Positions 8,504 to 18,450 of a stretch of DNA of 64,000 nt are shown here, piece after piece. The notes below the pieces were generated by a model. It did not search any database and was not told where the DNA came from. It worked only from the letters and a program-made list of their open reading frames with translations. Position numbers and translations under genes: made by a program. The stretch covers positions 2,474,001 to 2,538,000 of the forward strand of contig NZ_AP019782.1 of NCBI RefSeq assembly GCF_019669985.1. Direction: 5' to 3'. How positions within the stretch are numbered: the stretch's first letter is position 1; each line of letters opens with the position of its first letter. The DNA comes from Methylogaea oryzae. Lineage in GTDB: Bacteria; Pseudomonadota; Gammaproteobacteria; Methylococcales; Methylococcaceae.

Positions 8504-10564
8504 ATGAAAATACTCCTGGTCGAGGACAACCTGCCCGACGCGGTGTTGCTGCGCGAATTGTTGCGTAGCGACTGGCGCGAACCGCCGGAACTGGTCCACG
8601 CCATCGACATGTCCGACGCGCTGCGCTGCGTGCAGCGAGAGGCTTTCGACGTGGCCCTGCTGGACCTATCGCTGCCGGACGCGTTCGGCGACGAGACCTT
8701 CCGCCGCCTGAACCGGCAAGCCCCTAACCTGCCGATCATCGCCCTCACCGGCCTGGACGACGAAACCCTGGCGACGGAGCTGGCGCAAGCCGGCGCCCAG
8801 GACTACTTAGTCAAGGGCCATCTGGATGCAGGCATACTGCACCGGGCGATCCGCTATGCCATCGAGCGCAAGCGGGCAGAGGAAAAGCTGCGCCTGGCCG
8901 CCACGGTATTCGAAAGCACCTTGGAGGCCATCCTCATCACCGACGCCAACGGCGCCATCATCAGCGTCAATCGGGCCTTTTGCGACATCACCGGCTACAG
9001 CGAAAGCGACGTGCTCGGCCGCAACCCCAACTTGTTGCAATCGGGCCGCCACCGGCGCGGCTTTTTCCGAAAAATGCGCGATGCCCTGGGCCGCAAGGGA
9101 CAATGGCAAGGGGAAACCTGGCATCGGCGCAAAAGCGGCGAAATCTTTCCCACCTGGATGAACGTCAGCGCCGTAGGCTACGCCAATGGCGAAGTCAGCC
9201 ATTATGTGGGGGTTTTCACCGACATCACCGACCTCAAGCATTCGGAAGAACGGTTGGATTACCTGGCCCACCACGACACGCTCACGGGCCTGCCGAACCG
9301 GCTGCTGTTCCACGAACGACTGCGGGAAGCCGCCCTCCACGCCCGGCAAAACAACCGCATCATCGCCCTGATGTTCCTGGACCTGGATCGCTTCAAGATC
9401 GTCAACGACACGCTCGGACACACCGTGGGCGACGAGCTCCTTGCCGCCGTGGCGGAACGCCTGCGCAACTCGGTGCGGGCGTCGGACACGGTGGCGCGCT
9501 TGGGCGGAGACGAATTCGCCGTCGTCGTCAGCGACATGACCGACGGCAGCGATATCGCGCACCGGGCGCAAAAAATCATCGATACCCTGTCGTCGGCCTT
9601 TTCCGTCGGCGGCAACGAGGTCTTCGTCACCACCAGCATCGGCATCACCCTGTTCCCCAACGACAATGGCGAGTGGAGCAAAATGGTGGAAAACGCCGAT
9701 GTCGCCATGTACCACGCCAAACAGCAAGGCCGCAACAACTACCAGTTTTACACGGCGGAAATGAACGCCTGCGCCTACGATCAGTTGATGCTGGAAACCA
9801 GCCTGCGCCACGCCCTGGAACGGGACGAATTCGTGCTGTACTACCAGCCGCAGATCGACATGCCCAGCGGCGACATCGTCGGAGTGGAGGCCTTGATACG
9901 CTGGAACCACCCCGAGCTGGGCCTGGTGCCGCCCAACGACTTCATTCCCCTGCTGGAGGTCACCGGCCTCATCGTCCCCGTGGGCGAATGGGTGATCCGC
10001 ACCGCCTGCCGGCAAGTGAGAACCTGGCTGGACGAGGGCCATCCGCCGCTGACCATGGCGGTGAACCTGTCGGCGCGGCAGTTCCGCGAACAGAATTTAA
10101 AAAGCAACATCGCGGCGATCCTGGCGGAAACGAACATTCCCGCCAACCTGCTGGAGCTGGAAATCACCGAAAGCATCGTCATGGAAAACGTGCAGGAGAC
10201 CGTAGAAATACTACGTCAGTTCAAAGACATGGGACTGAAGGTGGCCATCGACGATTTCGGTACCGGCGCCTCGTCCCTGAGTTATTTGAAGAGTTTTCCG
10301 GTGGACACGCTCAAAATCAGCCACGACTTCGTCCTCAACCTCCCGGCCGACAACGACGACGCCGCCATCGCCAAAGCAGTCATCACGCTGGCGCGCAACA
10401 TGAGCCTGGGCAGCGTGGCGGAAGGCGTGGAAACGTCGGAACAGATGGATTTTTTGCGCTTGCAGCAGTGCGAACGCATGCAAGGCTATTTATTCAGCAA
10501 GGCCTTGCCGCCGGAACAAATGGCCGCTTTGCTGGAGGAACGGCGGCGCGCAGCAGCCACATAG
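8504..10564 (+). CDS. Response regulator with PAS, GGDEF and EAL domains
   Basis: This 686-residue protein has a receiver (VEDNLPDA, LLDLSLP; residues 1-120), a PAS domain (about 135-250), a GGDEF domain with intact GGDEF and an RASD I-site five residues ahead, and an EAL domain. The EAL has EALIRW, VNLSARQF, ELEITES, IDDFGTG and EGVET, so the metal ligands are intact, although the usual KID reads KIS. It is probably bifunctional in c-di-GMP turnover. It is the last gene of the globin-kinase cluster, 36 bases after the previous stop. Confidence 0.92.
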   Translation: MKILLVEDNLPDAVLLRELLRSDWREPPELVHAIDMSDALRCVQREAFDVALLDLSLPDAFGDETFRRLNRQAPNLPIIALTGLDDETLATELAQAGAQDYLVKGHLDAGILHRAIRYAIERKRAEEKLRLAATVFESTLEAILITDANGAIISVNRAFCDITGYSESDVLGRNPNLLQSGRHRRGFFRKMRDALGRKGQWQGETWHRRKSGEIFPTWMNVSAVGYANGEVSHYVGVFTDITDLKHSEERLDYLAHHDTLTGLPNRLLFHERLREAALHARQNNRIIALMFLDLDRFKIVNDTLGHTVGDELLAAVAERLRNSVRASDTVARLGGDEFAVVVSDMTDGSDIAHRAQKIIDTLSSAFSVGGNEVFVTTSIGITLFPNDNGEWSKMVENADVAMYHAKQQGRNNYQFYTAEMNACAYDQLMLETSLRHALERDEFVLYYQPQIDMPSGDIVGVEALIRWNHPELGLVPPNDFIPLLEVTGLIVPVGEWVIRTACRQVRTWLDEGHPPLTMAVNLSARQFREQNLKSNIAAILAETNIPANLLELEITESIVMENVQETVEILRQFKDMGLKVAIDDFGTGASSLSYLKSFPVDTLKISHDFVLNLPADNDDAAIAKAVITLARNMSLGSVAEGVETSEQMDFLRLQQCERMQGYLFSKALPPEQMAALLEERRRAAAT

Positions 10565-10576
10565 CGAAACGAGGCC

Positions 10577-11293
10577 CTAGCTCCCCGCCGTGCCGCACCA
10601 GCGCCTGAACAACCCGGCCGACGCGGCCCCCAGCGCCAGCCAGAACAAGGCGTTGCTGACCAGCGTCGCCGCTCGAAACTGGGCTTGCAGCGCCTCGGGA
10701 GCCAAACTGAGCAGCGCGGGCGGTTGCGGCGCGCCGATAACGTGGGGCGCGGCCAGCAAAAACACCGCGGCGACCCGCAATTGCCAACGCCCTTGCAAGA
10801 ACAGCAGCGCCAATCCGCCGGCCGTCGCCAGGACGGTGCCCAACCACCAATACTGGCGCGCCGCCAAGTCGGCCGCGGCGGTGCCGGGCAGTTCCGGCGG
10901 CAAGCCCAAGCCCGGCGCCACGAAAAACGCCGTATAACCCGCCAATCCCCAAGCCAGGCCCTGCTTCACGCCCAACGGACGACGCAGGGAAAACAACCCG
11001 ACCAAGATCAAGGCGTGGCCGATCCCCAAGGCGCCGTTGGCGGCGGCGGTGGACAGGGTACGCTGCCAACCGTCCTCAGGCTGCCACGCGGCCTCGCCGG
11101 CGACCAGCGTTTCGGACGGCACGGCGGCGGAATCGTGATGGAGGGAGTCGGACCCGGCCTGCGCGTCCTCGTAGGTTTCCGCTTGCAGAATCAGCGGCGT
11201 CACCCACCACGCTTGCGCCAGGGTCAACGGCAGGGAGGCCAGGATGCCGGCGAGCGCCGCGCAAGCGGCGATGCGGCCGAACCGCAGGCTCAA
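10577..11293 (-). CDS. cbtA: CbtA, predicted cobalt transporter membrane subunit
   Basis: CbtA is the multi-span part of the two-protein CbtAB cobalt uptake system tied to cobalamin supply. The product has five or more hydrophobic segments and the family's LILQAETYE and GIGHALILVGLFSL blocks. I start it at the TTG at 11293 (MSLRFGRIAACAALAGIL), which overlaps the cbtB stop and matches family length (238 residues). The frame also remains open upstream to 11404, within cbtB. The overlap indicates translational coupling. Confidence 0.82.
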   Translation of the reverse strand: MSLRFGRIAACAALAGILASLPLTLAQAWWVTPLILQAETYEDAQAGSDSLHHDSAAVPSETLVAGEAAWQPEDGWQRTLSTAAANGALGIGHALILVGLFSLRRPLGVKQGLAWGLAGYTAFFVAPGLGLPPELPGTAAADLAARQYWWLGTVLATAGGLALLFLQGRWQLRVAAVFLLAAPHVIGAPQPPALLSLAPEALQAQFRAATLVSNALFWLALGAASAGLFRRWCGTAGS

Positions 11294-11472
11294 TGGCAGG
11301 GGAAACCCGCCGAATGGCGCGTATCGTGGGTTGCGTTGTGCACGGCATCCACCCGGGCAAAGCCGACAGCGAGCACCAAGCCGAAGCCCAACAACACGGC
11401 GCAAGCGGCGGATAGTAGACGCGCGGACTCGGCGCCGGCCAGCCTGGATATCGCTTGAATAGCCATAGTCAT
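11290..11472 (-). CDS. cbtB: CbtB, small cobalt transporter subunit
   Basis: This is a 60-residue single-span protein ending in a His-rich metal-binding tail (HNATHDTRHSAGFPCH), the signature of CbtB. The start MTMAIQ at 11472 gives the usual length; the frame is open further upstream but the extra residues do not resemble the family. It overlaps cbtA. CbtAB genes are often under cobalamin riboswitches, but I could not find the conserved riboswitch core upstream here. Confidence 0.85.
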   Translation of the reverse strand: MTMAIQAISRLAGAESARLLSAACAVLLGFGLVLAVGFARVDAVHNATHDTRHSAGFPCH

Positions 11473-11848
11473 CTCTTTAACGGGGTCGGAAAACAAGCAC
11501 GCATCGTAGTGCACCGGACGCGCCATATCAAGCGTCTCCGCGCCAGTGCGCCGGCGGGTGTTCGGGCAAAAAAAAGCGGATCGTGGAAAACGATCCGCCA
11601 ACTCTCTCTGAGGAAGTCGTCGTCATGGAGGTAACATGAAAACTTAGAAGGAAGATTACCTTTTGCTAACAAACTGCGGAATGTGGCATGTTGTCGCGCG
11701 GCAAATTGTCGCGGCTTGTCAAGTGGTTCGGGCGACCGCCGGCGTCGATGAACTGGTTTTGCATGGTGCTGGTCAGCTATCATCCTGCCGCTGTATCGAC
11801 GCAGGACCCACGCACCGGCCAGGCCGCCCCATCCTCTAACTCTCCCGC
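11473..11848. other. 376-bp intergenic region between cbtB and the RES gene
   Basis: The region separates two divergent genes. It holds a strong minus-strand terminator (11568-11598) about 95 bases before cbtB. That implies a transcript starting further upstream which ends, or is attenuated, before cbtB. This could be a small RNA or a cbtB leader. No convincing protein gene is visible; a 104-codon minus-strand frame here lacks protein-like composition. Confidence 0.4.
11568..11598 (-). terminator. Rho-independent terminator upstream of cbtB
   Basis: Read on the minus strand, a perfect 8-bp stem GCGGATCG/CGATCCGC with a 7-base loop is followed by eight T. It ends a transcript running toward cbtB, so it is either the end of a small RNA or an attenuator in the cbtB leader. 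Confidence 0.75.
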
Positions 11849-13135
11849 ATGAGCATCGACGTCGCCGACAATACCGCTCGGATATGCCAAACCTGCTTGG
11901 GCGAGCCTTGGTTGAAGGATCGCGTCCGCAGCCGCGGCGCGCCGGAAACCTGCCGTTTTTGCGGCAACAAGGGCAAGTGCGTCACAGTCAAGACCCTGGC
12001 CGGCTGGATCAGGGAGGTTTTGGACCAACATTTCCAGCTCTGCCGGACCTGGTCCCATTACGGCGTCGACGACCACTACAGCCGCTACGAACAAGAGGGC
12101 GACAGCCTGGAACAAATCGTCGGCGACCTGCTCGAAGCGGACGTGCCGGTAGTCGACGCGGCCCTGGACGAATTGACGCTCATCGTGCCGACGGACGGGG
12201 GCGGCGGCCCCAACTACGCGCGGGAGGCGCGCTACGCGGAAACCCGGGAGCATGCGCGCGAGCTGGAAGGCGGATGGGAACACTTTCGCCACGAATTGAA
12301 ACACCGGCCCCGACTGTTCAACGCCGACGCCAAGCAGTTCCTGGACCGCTTGCTGCGCGACACGCAGCCGCTGCGCACCCAGGGCAAACGGGGCAGTCCG
12401 GTCCTCCGCACGGTCAAGCCGGACGAAGCCACGCTGCTGTTCCGCGCCCGACGCGCGCCCCGCCCCGGCAATCTCGAGCGGATACTCTCCTCGCCGGGAG
12501 AACAATTGGGTCCGCCGCCCCCCGAATGCGCGCCGGCGGGCCGGATGAACAGCGCGGGGGTAACGGCGTTTTACGGCGCCTTCGACCGGGAAACCTGCAT
12601 CGCGGAACTGCGTCCGTGCCTCGGCGACACCGTGGTCAGCGGCGCCTTTCGGCTGCGCAAGCCGCTGCGCCTGCTGGATTTTCCCCTGCTGGAGCAGTGC
12701 TACCGGGAGCAACCGCTCAGCTACTTCCAGCCGGACTTCAAGCGAAAATCGGCCTGCCGCCATTTTCTGCGCCGCCTGCACAGCAAAATGCGCCACCCGC
12801 CGCAGCCCGACGACGAGGCGGAACTGCTGTCCACCCAGGTCTTCGCCGAATACCTCAGCGGCGTGGTCAAACCCAGCATCGACGGCGTCGTCTACGCCTC
12901 CGCCCAACGCGAAGGAGGACTCAACGTCGTGCTGTTCAGCCATGTCTTGGATATACAATTGCCGACGGAACGCCCTTCCGTCATGGGAACGGAATCGGCG
13001 CTCCGCATTTGCGACGACAGCGCCATGGTGCACAGAATTTCCGCCATCCACTACCGCTGCGACCACCGCCAAGCGCAGGCGGACGGCCTTGAGTTATCCT
13101 TGGACCCGCACGAATTTCCCGACGACGATGAATAA
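11849..13135 (+). CDS. RES-domain protein, probable NAD+-degrading toxin type
   Basis: The 428-residue product has a cysteine-bearing N-terminal region (CQTCLGEPW, CRFCGNKGKC), a helical HEPN-like middle part, and a C-terminal RES domain (about 195-400). The RES domain has RARRAP, GRMNSAGVTAFYGAFDRETCIAELRP and the conserved later segments of the fold. RES proteins related to ParT/MbcT cleave or phosphorolyse NAD+. This long form with a HEPN/RES N-terminal domain usually occurs without a classical antitoxin, and none is visible nearby. The activity and role (possibly phage defence or stress) are inferred. Confidence 0.75.
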   Translation: MSIDVADNTARICQTCLGEPWLKDRVRSRGAPETCRFCGNKGKCVTVKTLAGWIREVLDQHFQLCRTWSHYGVDDHYSRYEQEGDSLEQIVGDLLEADVPVVDAALDELTLIVPTDGGGGPNYAREARYAETREHARELEGGWEHFRHELKHRPRLFNADAKQFLDRLLRDTQPLRTQGKRGSPVLRTVKPDEATLLFRARRAPRPGNLERILSSPGEQLGPPPPECAPAGRMNSAGVTAFYGAFDRETCIAELRPCLGDTVVSGAFRLRKPLRLLDFPLLEQCYREQPLSYFQPDFKRKSACRHFLRRLHSKMRHPPQPDDEAELLSTQVFAEYLSGVVKPSIDGVVYASAQREGGLNVVLFSHVLDIQLPTERPSVMGTESALRICDDSAMVHRISAIHYRCDHRQAQADGLELSLDPHEFPDDDE

Positions 13136-13658
13136 GCCCCCGTTGATCCCCTTTCGACCACGCAAGACCGCCGGCGGCCTCGCCCTGCCGTGGGCGTTAT
13201 TGCTGCTGACCCTGCCCGGCCCTTCCTGGGCGCGCGGCGCCGACGTTTCCGACGCGGCGCCCCTCGACAGGAGCGCGGACCAAACCCAGCAGACCCGCCA
13301 GCAAATCACCGAGCAAAGCGGCCTGCGACAAGAGCGGCAAAAGGACCAGGACGCCAGGAATCTGGAGGCGCTGCCGCGCGACCGGGTGCAAGAAACCAAC
13401 CAGCAATTGCAACAGCAGCTGCTGGAGCAGCAGCGCCTGACCAACGAAAAGCGCCGGGAGCAACAGGTCAATCGCCAGGACGCCTTTCCCAAGGACAAAA
13501 CCTTGGAACTGCGCCAACAGCTCCGGCAGCAGTTCGGCGAGCAGCGCCAATTGTCCACGGAACGGCGCAGCGAACGGGCGGCCAACCTCCCGGCCGCCCC
13601 TCAGGAAAAGGCGCCGCCGCCCCCGCAAAACGACAGTATCTACGACGCGCCGCGCTAA
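13128..13658 (+). CDS. Secreted Gln/Arg-rich coiled-coil protein, unknown
   Basis: This is a 176-residue product with a basic N-terminus and a hydrophobic signal segment (about residues 16-34, GLALPWALLLLTLPGPSWA). A highly charged helical region follows, with an imperfect repeat of about 38 residues (LRQERQKDQDARNLEALPRD, LTNEKRREQQVNRQDAFPKD, LSTERRSERAANLPAAPQ). It overlaps the RES gene stop by 8 bases, suggesting co-translation. The repeats suggest an extended periplasmic coiled coil. I do not recognise a family. Confidence 0.6.
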   Translation: MNKPPLIPFRPRKTAGGLALPWALLLLTLPGPSWARGADVSDAAPLDRSADQTQQTRQQITEQSGLRQERQKDQDARNLEALPRDRVQETNQQLQQQLLEQQRLTNEKRREQQVNRQDAFPKDKTLELRQQLRQQFGEQRQLSTERRSERAANLPAAPQEKAPPPPQNDSIYDAPR

Positions 13659-13721
13659 CCCGTCGGAGCCGATGGGGAAGCGCCGCGCTCAGGTAAAACC
13701 GAAGCGGCGGCGAAAACGCAC

Positions 13722-16700
13722 CTAGAGGGCGATATTTTCCTGAGCCGCCAAGGCTCGCAGGCGCAGGGCGGCGTTTCCGTAGTCCAACGCTTCGATCGAA
13801 CGCACGACTTCGGCGAAGGACTCGCCGCAGCCCAAACGCGCCGCCGCCGGCGCCAAACGCATGGCGGTGGCGATGGCGGATACGCTCTCCTCGGCTAATT
13901 GCTGATGCAGGCTCTTGAACAGCGCCGCGCATTGATCGTCGCCCGCGTGCTCCCCTTCGGCGTCCTGCTGCGACGACCAGGCGGCGAGAGCCTCCATCAC
14001 CTCCCGCAGACATCGCTCGGCCGCCGCCATCAACGGCGTCAAGCCGCTTTCCGCGACGCCCTGCTTGACGGCGTCTTCCAACGCGCCGGCGGCCTGCGCC
14101 AACGCCTGGGCGCCGATGTTGCCGGCGACGCCCCGCAGCGTGTGGGCGATCATCACGGCCTGAACGGGCTGGTTGTCGTGCAAGGCTTGGCGGAACTGTT
14201 CCAGGCTGCGGCCCTGATTGCTGAGGAATAGGCTCAGCAGCGTTTGGTACAGCTCCATATCGCCGGCCATCTGGGCCAAGCCCAAGCCGGTGTCGATGCC
14301 CGCCAAGGAAGGCAATGCGTCCGGCAAGGGCGAGGCGGCCGCCGCCGGCCCCGGCTGGGTCGCCGCCTCTTGCACCGCGCCCGCCGCCGGCGGCAACCAA
14401 CGCGCCAGCGTGTCGTAAAACGTCTTCAATTCGATAGGCTTGGCGATATGGGCGTCCATGCCGGCGTCCAGGCAGCGATCTTTGTCCTCGGCCATGGCGT
14501 TGGCGGTCATGGCGATAATCGGCAGCGTTGCCAAGCGGGGCATTTGCCGTATGCGGCGAGTGGCCTCCAGACCATCCATTTCCGGCATGTGCATGTCCAT
14601 CAGCACGCCGTCGAAACGTTCCCGCTCCAACAACGCCAGCGCCGCCCGCCCATTGTCGGCGCAAGCCACTTCCAAGCCCGCTTTGTGCAGGAATTCCGAG
14701 GCGATCTGCTGGTTGACGGCATTGTCTTCCACCACCAGCATCCGCAAGCCCTGGAATCTCGGCCGGTAGTCGGCGGGATTGACCGCCAGCCCGGCCGCAT
14801 CGGCCGGCGCCAGCGCGTTGCCGCACAAGATGGACACGACCTGGTTGAACAAGGCCGATTGCTCGATCGGTTTGGGCAGAAAGCCGTCTATCCCCGCCAA
14901 GTCCTCTTCGTCCGCCGCCCGCTCGTGGCCGTAGCCGCCCACGATCAGCACCTTGGCGCGCTCGCCCGGCCCGGCCTCCCGGTGGATGCGGTGAGCCAGC
15001 TCCAATCCCCCGATCCCCGGCATTTGCCAATCCAGCACCAGCAAACGATAAGGCTCGCCGGCCATAGAGGCGTGCACCTTGTCCATGGCCTCCGCTCCCG
15101 AAGCCGCGTCGTCCACCAGGAAGCCGAAACCGCGCAGGAAGCGGCACAAAATCGAACGGGCCATGGCGTTGTCGTCGGCCACCAAAGCGCGCACGTCCCG
15201 CAGCGTCGCCGGCACGACGTTGGCCGGGCCGGCCAGTTTGCGGCTCACGCCGAAAGCGGCGGTAAAATGGAAGGTGCTGCCCTGTCCCGGCGCGCTCTCC
15301 ACGCCGATATCGCCGCCCATCATTTCCACCAGGCGCTTGCAAATGACCAATCCCAGGCCGGTGCCGCCGTAACGGCGGGTGGTGGACGCGTCGGCTTGGG
15401 AAAACGCTTGGAACAAGCGCGATCGCTGTTCCTCGCCAAGGCCGATGCCGCTATCGCGCACGGCGAAATGCAGCACCACGTTTTCCCCGTCCCGCTTCCG
15501 CACGGAAATGCCGATCACCACCTCGCCTCGCTCGGTGAACTTGACCGCGTTGTTGGCCAAATTGATCAACACCTGCCCCAGCCGCAACGGGTCGCCCACC
15601 AAGGCGGTGGGAAGGTCGCCGGGATAGTCGAACAACATGTCCAGGCCCTTTTCCCCCGCCCGCTGCCCCACCACTTGGCCGACGTGGTCCAGCACCTTGG
15701 CCAAATCGAAATCGATGAACTCCATTTCCAGCTTGCCGGCATCGATTTTGGAGAAGTCCAGGATGTCGTTGATGATGCCCAGGAGATTTTGCGCGGCGTT
15801 GTAGACCTTTTGCACGTAGTCGCGCTGCTGGGGATTAAGCGCCGTATCCAACGCCAATTGGCTCAGCCCGATGATGGCGTTCATGGGCGTACGGATATCG
15901 TGGCTCATATTGGCCAGGAATTCGCCCTTGGCCCGATTGGCGGCGTCAGCGCGCTCCTTGGCGTCGGCCAGCCAGCCCGCCATCTGCTTATATTGGGAGA
16001 TGTCGCGGCTGACGCCGAGGATGCCCAACAACTCGCCGCTCTCGTCGGTGTAGGGCGTCAACACCGTATCGAGGATCACTTCCCGCCCGTCCACGAAGGT
16101 GCAAGCCTGCTCGTCCTGGTACGGCTTGCGCGACTCCAGCAAGTACTTGTCCTGCTGCTGATTGGCTTCGGCGATGTCCCGGGGATACAGGTCGAAGTCG
16201 GTCAACCCTATCAGCTCGGCCTGGGTTTTGCCGAAGGCATGGGTGAAAGCGTGATTGCAGCCCTGGTAAGCGCCGTTGACGTCCTTCCAGAAAACGATGT
16301 CCTGAATGGAATTGACCAGGGAATAGATCAGGGAGCGCTCCCGCGCCAGAGCCGCGGCGATGCGCTTGTGCTCGGTCACGTCGCGGCTGACGCCGAGGAT
16401 GCCCAGGAGGTTGCCCTGCTCGTCCATATAGGGGGTAAGCAAGGTGTCCAGGATCACTTGGCTGCCGTCCACGAACACGCAGCTCTGCTCCTCGTGGAAC
16501 GGCCGCCGCGACTCCAGCAGATAGCCGTCCTGCTTGCGGTTGGATTCGGCGATTTCCCTCGGATACAAGTCGTAATCGCTCATGCCCACCAGCTCGCCCG
16601 CTCTTTTGCCGAACGCGCGGGTGAAAGCCTGGTTGCAGCCTTGGTACAAGCCGTTGCCGTCCTTCCAGAAAATCACGTCCTGGATGGAGTTGACCAAGGA

Positions 16701-18275
16701 ATAAATCAGCGAGCGCTCCTCCTTCAGGGCCGCTTCGATGCGTTTGTGCTCGCTGATGTCGCGGATGGTGGCGATGACCAACACGCCCTCTTCCACCTGA
16801 ATGGGGTTGAGGTTGATGTCCACCGGCAACTCCCGCCCGTCGGACGTGACCGCGCAGACGTCCTGGTTGAACGTCATGCGGTGGGCGTCCGAACGGCCGA
16901 AACCGAATACCTGCTGCTTGTGGGCCCGACGGTAGCGCGCCGGCACCAGCAAATCCACCTTGGCGCCGAGCAATTGCTCGCGCTCGTAGCCGAATACCGC
17001 TTCGGTACGGGAATTGACCATGACGATATCGCCCTGCTCATTCACCATCACCACCGGATCGGGCATGGAATCCAGCACCTGCCGCATGCGCCTTTCCGTG
17101 GCGGCCAATTCCCGCGACTTTTCCTTGAACAGCTGGGTCGCGGCGGCCAACCGGCGGATTTCCTCGGCACCGCCGCTCACGGCCACGTCGATATCCAACT
17201 GCCCGTCGCTCAGCCGCCCCATGGCGTCCGTGAGACCGATCAGCGGATGGATGATCTGGGAACGGAACAGCCAGATGGAAACGCCGATCAGCGCCGCGAT
17301 CAGCAACGGGGTGACGATGCCGTTGCCCAGCGCCAAGGCGGACGCGTCGGCCAAGCCCGCTTGCAGGGAACGGGCGTCCAAGGCCGCCTGCGCCGCCGTT
17401 TCCCGCGTCAATCCGCGCAACGCCTCCAAAGCCGGCTCGTCGTCCACGGCGGCGTAACGAAACAAGTCGGCCGACGGCGTCTTTTTCTCCACCAACGCTT
17501 CGGCGACCTGCACGGCCTGCCGGTAGTTTTCCAACACCTGGCGCAAATGGCCCAACGCCTTTTGCTCCGCCTCGTTGGCGCCCAATCTGGCGTAGGCGTC
17601 CAGCAGTCCCTGCGCTTCCGTCAGCTTATTACGCACCAGCACCGCTTGCGGCGCCTCCTTGCGCAGCAAGTAGTCGTGGAACCGGTGGATCATGCCACCG
17701 TAACCGAGGCAACGTCGCAAGCGATTGAGCAGGCCGACCTTGCCGGAGGCGCCCGAGTCCTCGTGGAAAGCGGCGGCGGACTCCACCTCCAGCACGTCCA
17801 ACGCCCTAAGCGGCGGCGTGTCGTCCACCCTCAGGCGGTAATCGATGTCCTCCGCCCACAAGCCCTCGCCCAGCAGCCGGACGACGTCCAGCGTGGCCTG
17901 ACGGTAGTCGTCCAGGGCCGCCTCCAATTGATCCAGGGCCGCGGCTTCAGTCGGGGAAACGCCCAGGTTGCGGTAACGCTCCAAGGCCGACCGGGCGCCG
18001 CCCAGGGACACTTGCACCGCCGCTCCCTGAGCGGCGTCGCGGCGCAACACCATTTCCTTGTAATGGTGGATCATGCCGCCGTAACCGATTTCTTGGTGCA
18101 AGGCGTTGAGCGCCTGCGCCTTTTCCGCGTGGCTGGCCTCGAACCGGTTCCAAAGCAGGTCCACTTGGGACAAGCGGCGGTTGATGTACAGCGACCCGAC
18201 GATGAGGCAAAGGCCGATCAATAAAAGAAAGCCGCCATAGACCAAGCCTATGGCGCGCAGGCGGATGGGTTTCAC
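13722..18275 (-). CDS. Large hybrid sensor histidine kinase with duplicated sensor and PAS modules
   Basis: This 1517-residue protein has a membrane segment (about 10-32), a long periplasmic helical sensor (33-315), a second membrane segment (about 318-340) and HAMP. Three PAS domains (about 395-770) precede HisKA (His in [13 protein letters not shown], near 795), HATPase_c ([24 protein letters not shown]), two receivers (LVLDWQMP near 1078; GVLMDMHMP near 1228) and a C-terminal HPt domain (His in [13 protein letters not shown], near 1376). This is a complete internal phosphorelay. The sensor contains the motif YGGMIH-x2-K/H-x3-LR twice, and PAS2 and PAS3 are near-duplicates. Ligand and output are unknown. 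It closes a minus-strand signalling cluster. Confidence 0.92.
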   Translation of the reverse strand: MKPIRLRAIGLVYGGFLLLIGLCLIVGSLYINRRLSQVDLLWNRFEASHAEKAQALNALHQEIGYGGMIHHYKEMVLRRDAAQGAAVQVSLGGARSALERYRNLGVSPTEAAALDQLEAALDDYRQATLDVVRLLGEGLWAEDIDYRLRVDDTPPLRALDVLEVESAAAFHEDSGASGKVGLLNRLRRCLGYGGMIHRFHDYLLRKEAPQAVLVRNKLTEAQGLLDAYARLGANEAEQKALGHLRQVLENYRQAVQVAEALVEKKTPSADLFRYAAVDDEPALEALRGLTRETAAQAALDARSLQAGLADASALALGNGIVTPLLIAALIGVSIWLFRSQIIHPLIGLTDAMGRLSDGQLDIDVAVSGGAEEIRRLAAATQLFKEKSRELAATERRMRQVLDSMPDPVVMVNEQGDIVMVNSRTEAVFGYEREQLLGAKVDLLVPARYRRAHKQQVFGFGRSDAHRMTFNQDVCAVTSDGRELPVDINLNPIQVEEGVLVIATIRDISEHKRIEAALKEERSLIYSLVNSIQDVIFWKDGNGLYQGCNQAFTRAFGKRAGELVGMSDYDLYPREIAESNRKQDGYLLESRRPFHEEQSCVFVDGSQVILDTLLTPYMDEQGNLLGILGVSRDVTEHKRIAAALARERSLIYSLVNSIQDIVFWKDVNGAYQGCNHAFTHAFGKTQAELIGLTDFDLYPRDIAEANQQQDKYLLESRKPYQDEQACTFVDGREVILDTVLTPYTDESGELLGILGVSRDISQYKQMAGWLADAKERADAANRAKGEFLANMSHDIRTPMNAIIGLSQLALDTALNPQQRDYVQKVYNAAQNLLGIINDILDFSKIDAGKLEMEFIDFDLAKVLDHVGQVVGQRAGEKGLDMLFDYPGDLPTALVGDPLRLGQVLINLANNAVKFTERGEVVIGISVRKRDGENVVLHFAVRDSGIGLGEEQRSRLFQAFSQADASTTRRYGGTGLGLVICKRLVEMMGGDIGVESAPGQGSTFHFTAAFGVSRKLAGPANVVPATLRDVRALVADDNAMARSILCRFLRGFGFLVDDAASGAEAMDKVHASMAGEPYRLLVLDWQMPGIGGLELAHRIHREAGPGERAKVLIVGGYGHERAADEEDLAGIDGFLPKPIEQSALFNQVVSILCGNALAPADAAGLAVNPADYRPRFQGLRMLVVEDNAVNQQIASEFLHKAGLEVACADNGRAALALLERERFDGVLMDMHMPEMDGLEATRRIRQMPRLATLPIIAMTANAMAEDKDRCLDAGMDAHIAKPIELKTFYDTLARWLPPAAGAVQEAATQPGPAAAASPLPDALPSLAGIDTGLGLAQMAGDMELYQTLLSLFLSNQGRSLEQFRQALHDNQPVQAVMIAHTLRGVAGNIGAQALAQAAGALEDAVKQGVAESGLTPLMAAAERCLREVMEALAAWSSQQDAEGEHAGDDQCAALFKSLHQQLAEESVSAIATAMRLAPAAARLGCGESFAEVVRSIEALDYGNAALRLRALAAQENIAL

Positions 18276-18300
18276 GGGACGTCGCGGGCCAGCCGGAGCC

Positions 18301-18450
18301 TCAGGGGGACGGTTGATTCAGGAACCAGCCGGCGCCTTGGCGGAATAGGAAGAAACAAAGCTCCATGGCAGCCAGTCCGACGATCAATTTCAGCAGGTTC
18401 TTGCCGTCCAGCTTAGGCCGGTCCCCAGGGTGACGAAAACGGTCGTTCAT
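18301..18450 (-). CDS. Very small single-span membrane protein
   Basis: This is a 49-residue product ([16 protein letters not shown]...) with one hydrophobic segment (about 19-38). Its ATG overlaps the stop of the double-receiver gene (ATGA), and its stop lies 25 bases before the large hybrid kinase start. Coupling to both neighbours makes a real gene likely; the function is unknown. Confidence 0.5.
   Translation of the reverse strand: MNDRFRHPGDRPKLDGKNLLKLIVGLAAMELCFFLFRQGAGWFLNQPSP

Noticed and set aside
11469-11783. 104-codon minus-strand open frame upstream of cbtB
   Set aside because: No ribosome site, a His/Arg-rich sequence, and a strong terminator hairpin lying inside it.
11473-11848. 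Cobalamin riboswitch upstream of cbtB
   Set aside because: I looked for the conserved core (GCCACTG-type box) on the minus strand and did not find it. Only the terminator is supported.
14244-18224. 1326-codon plus-strand open frame over the large kinase gene
   Set aside because: It is an antisense shadow in high-G+C DNA, with His/Gln-rich composition and no domains. The minus strand encodes a complete hybrid kinase.
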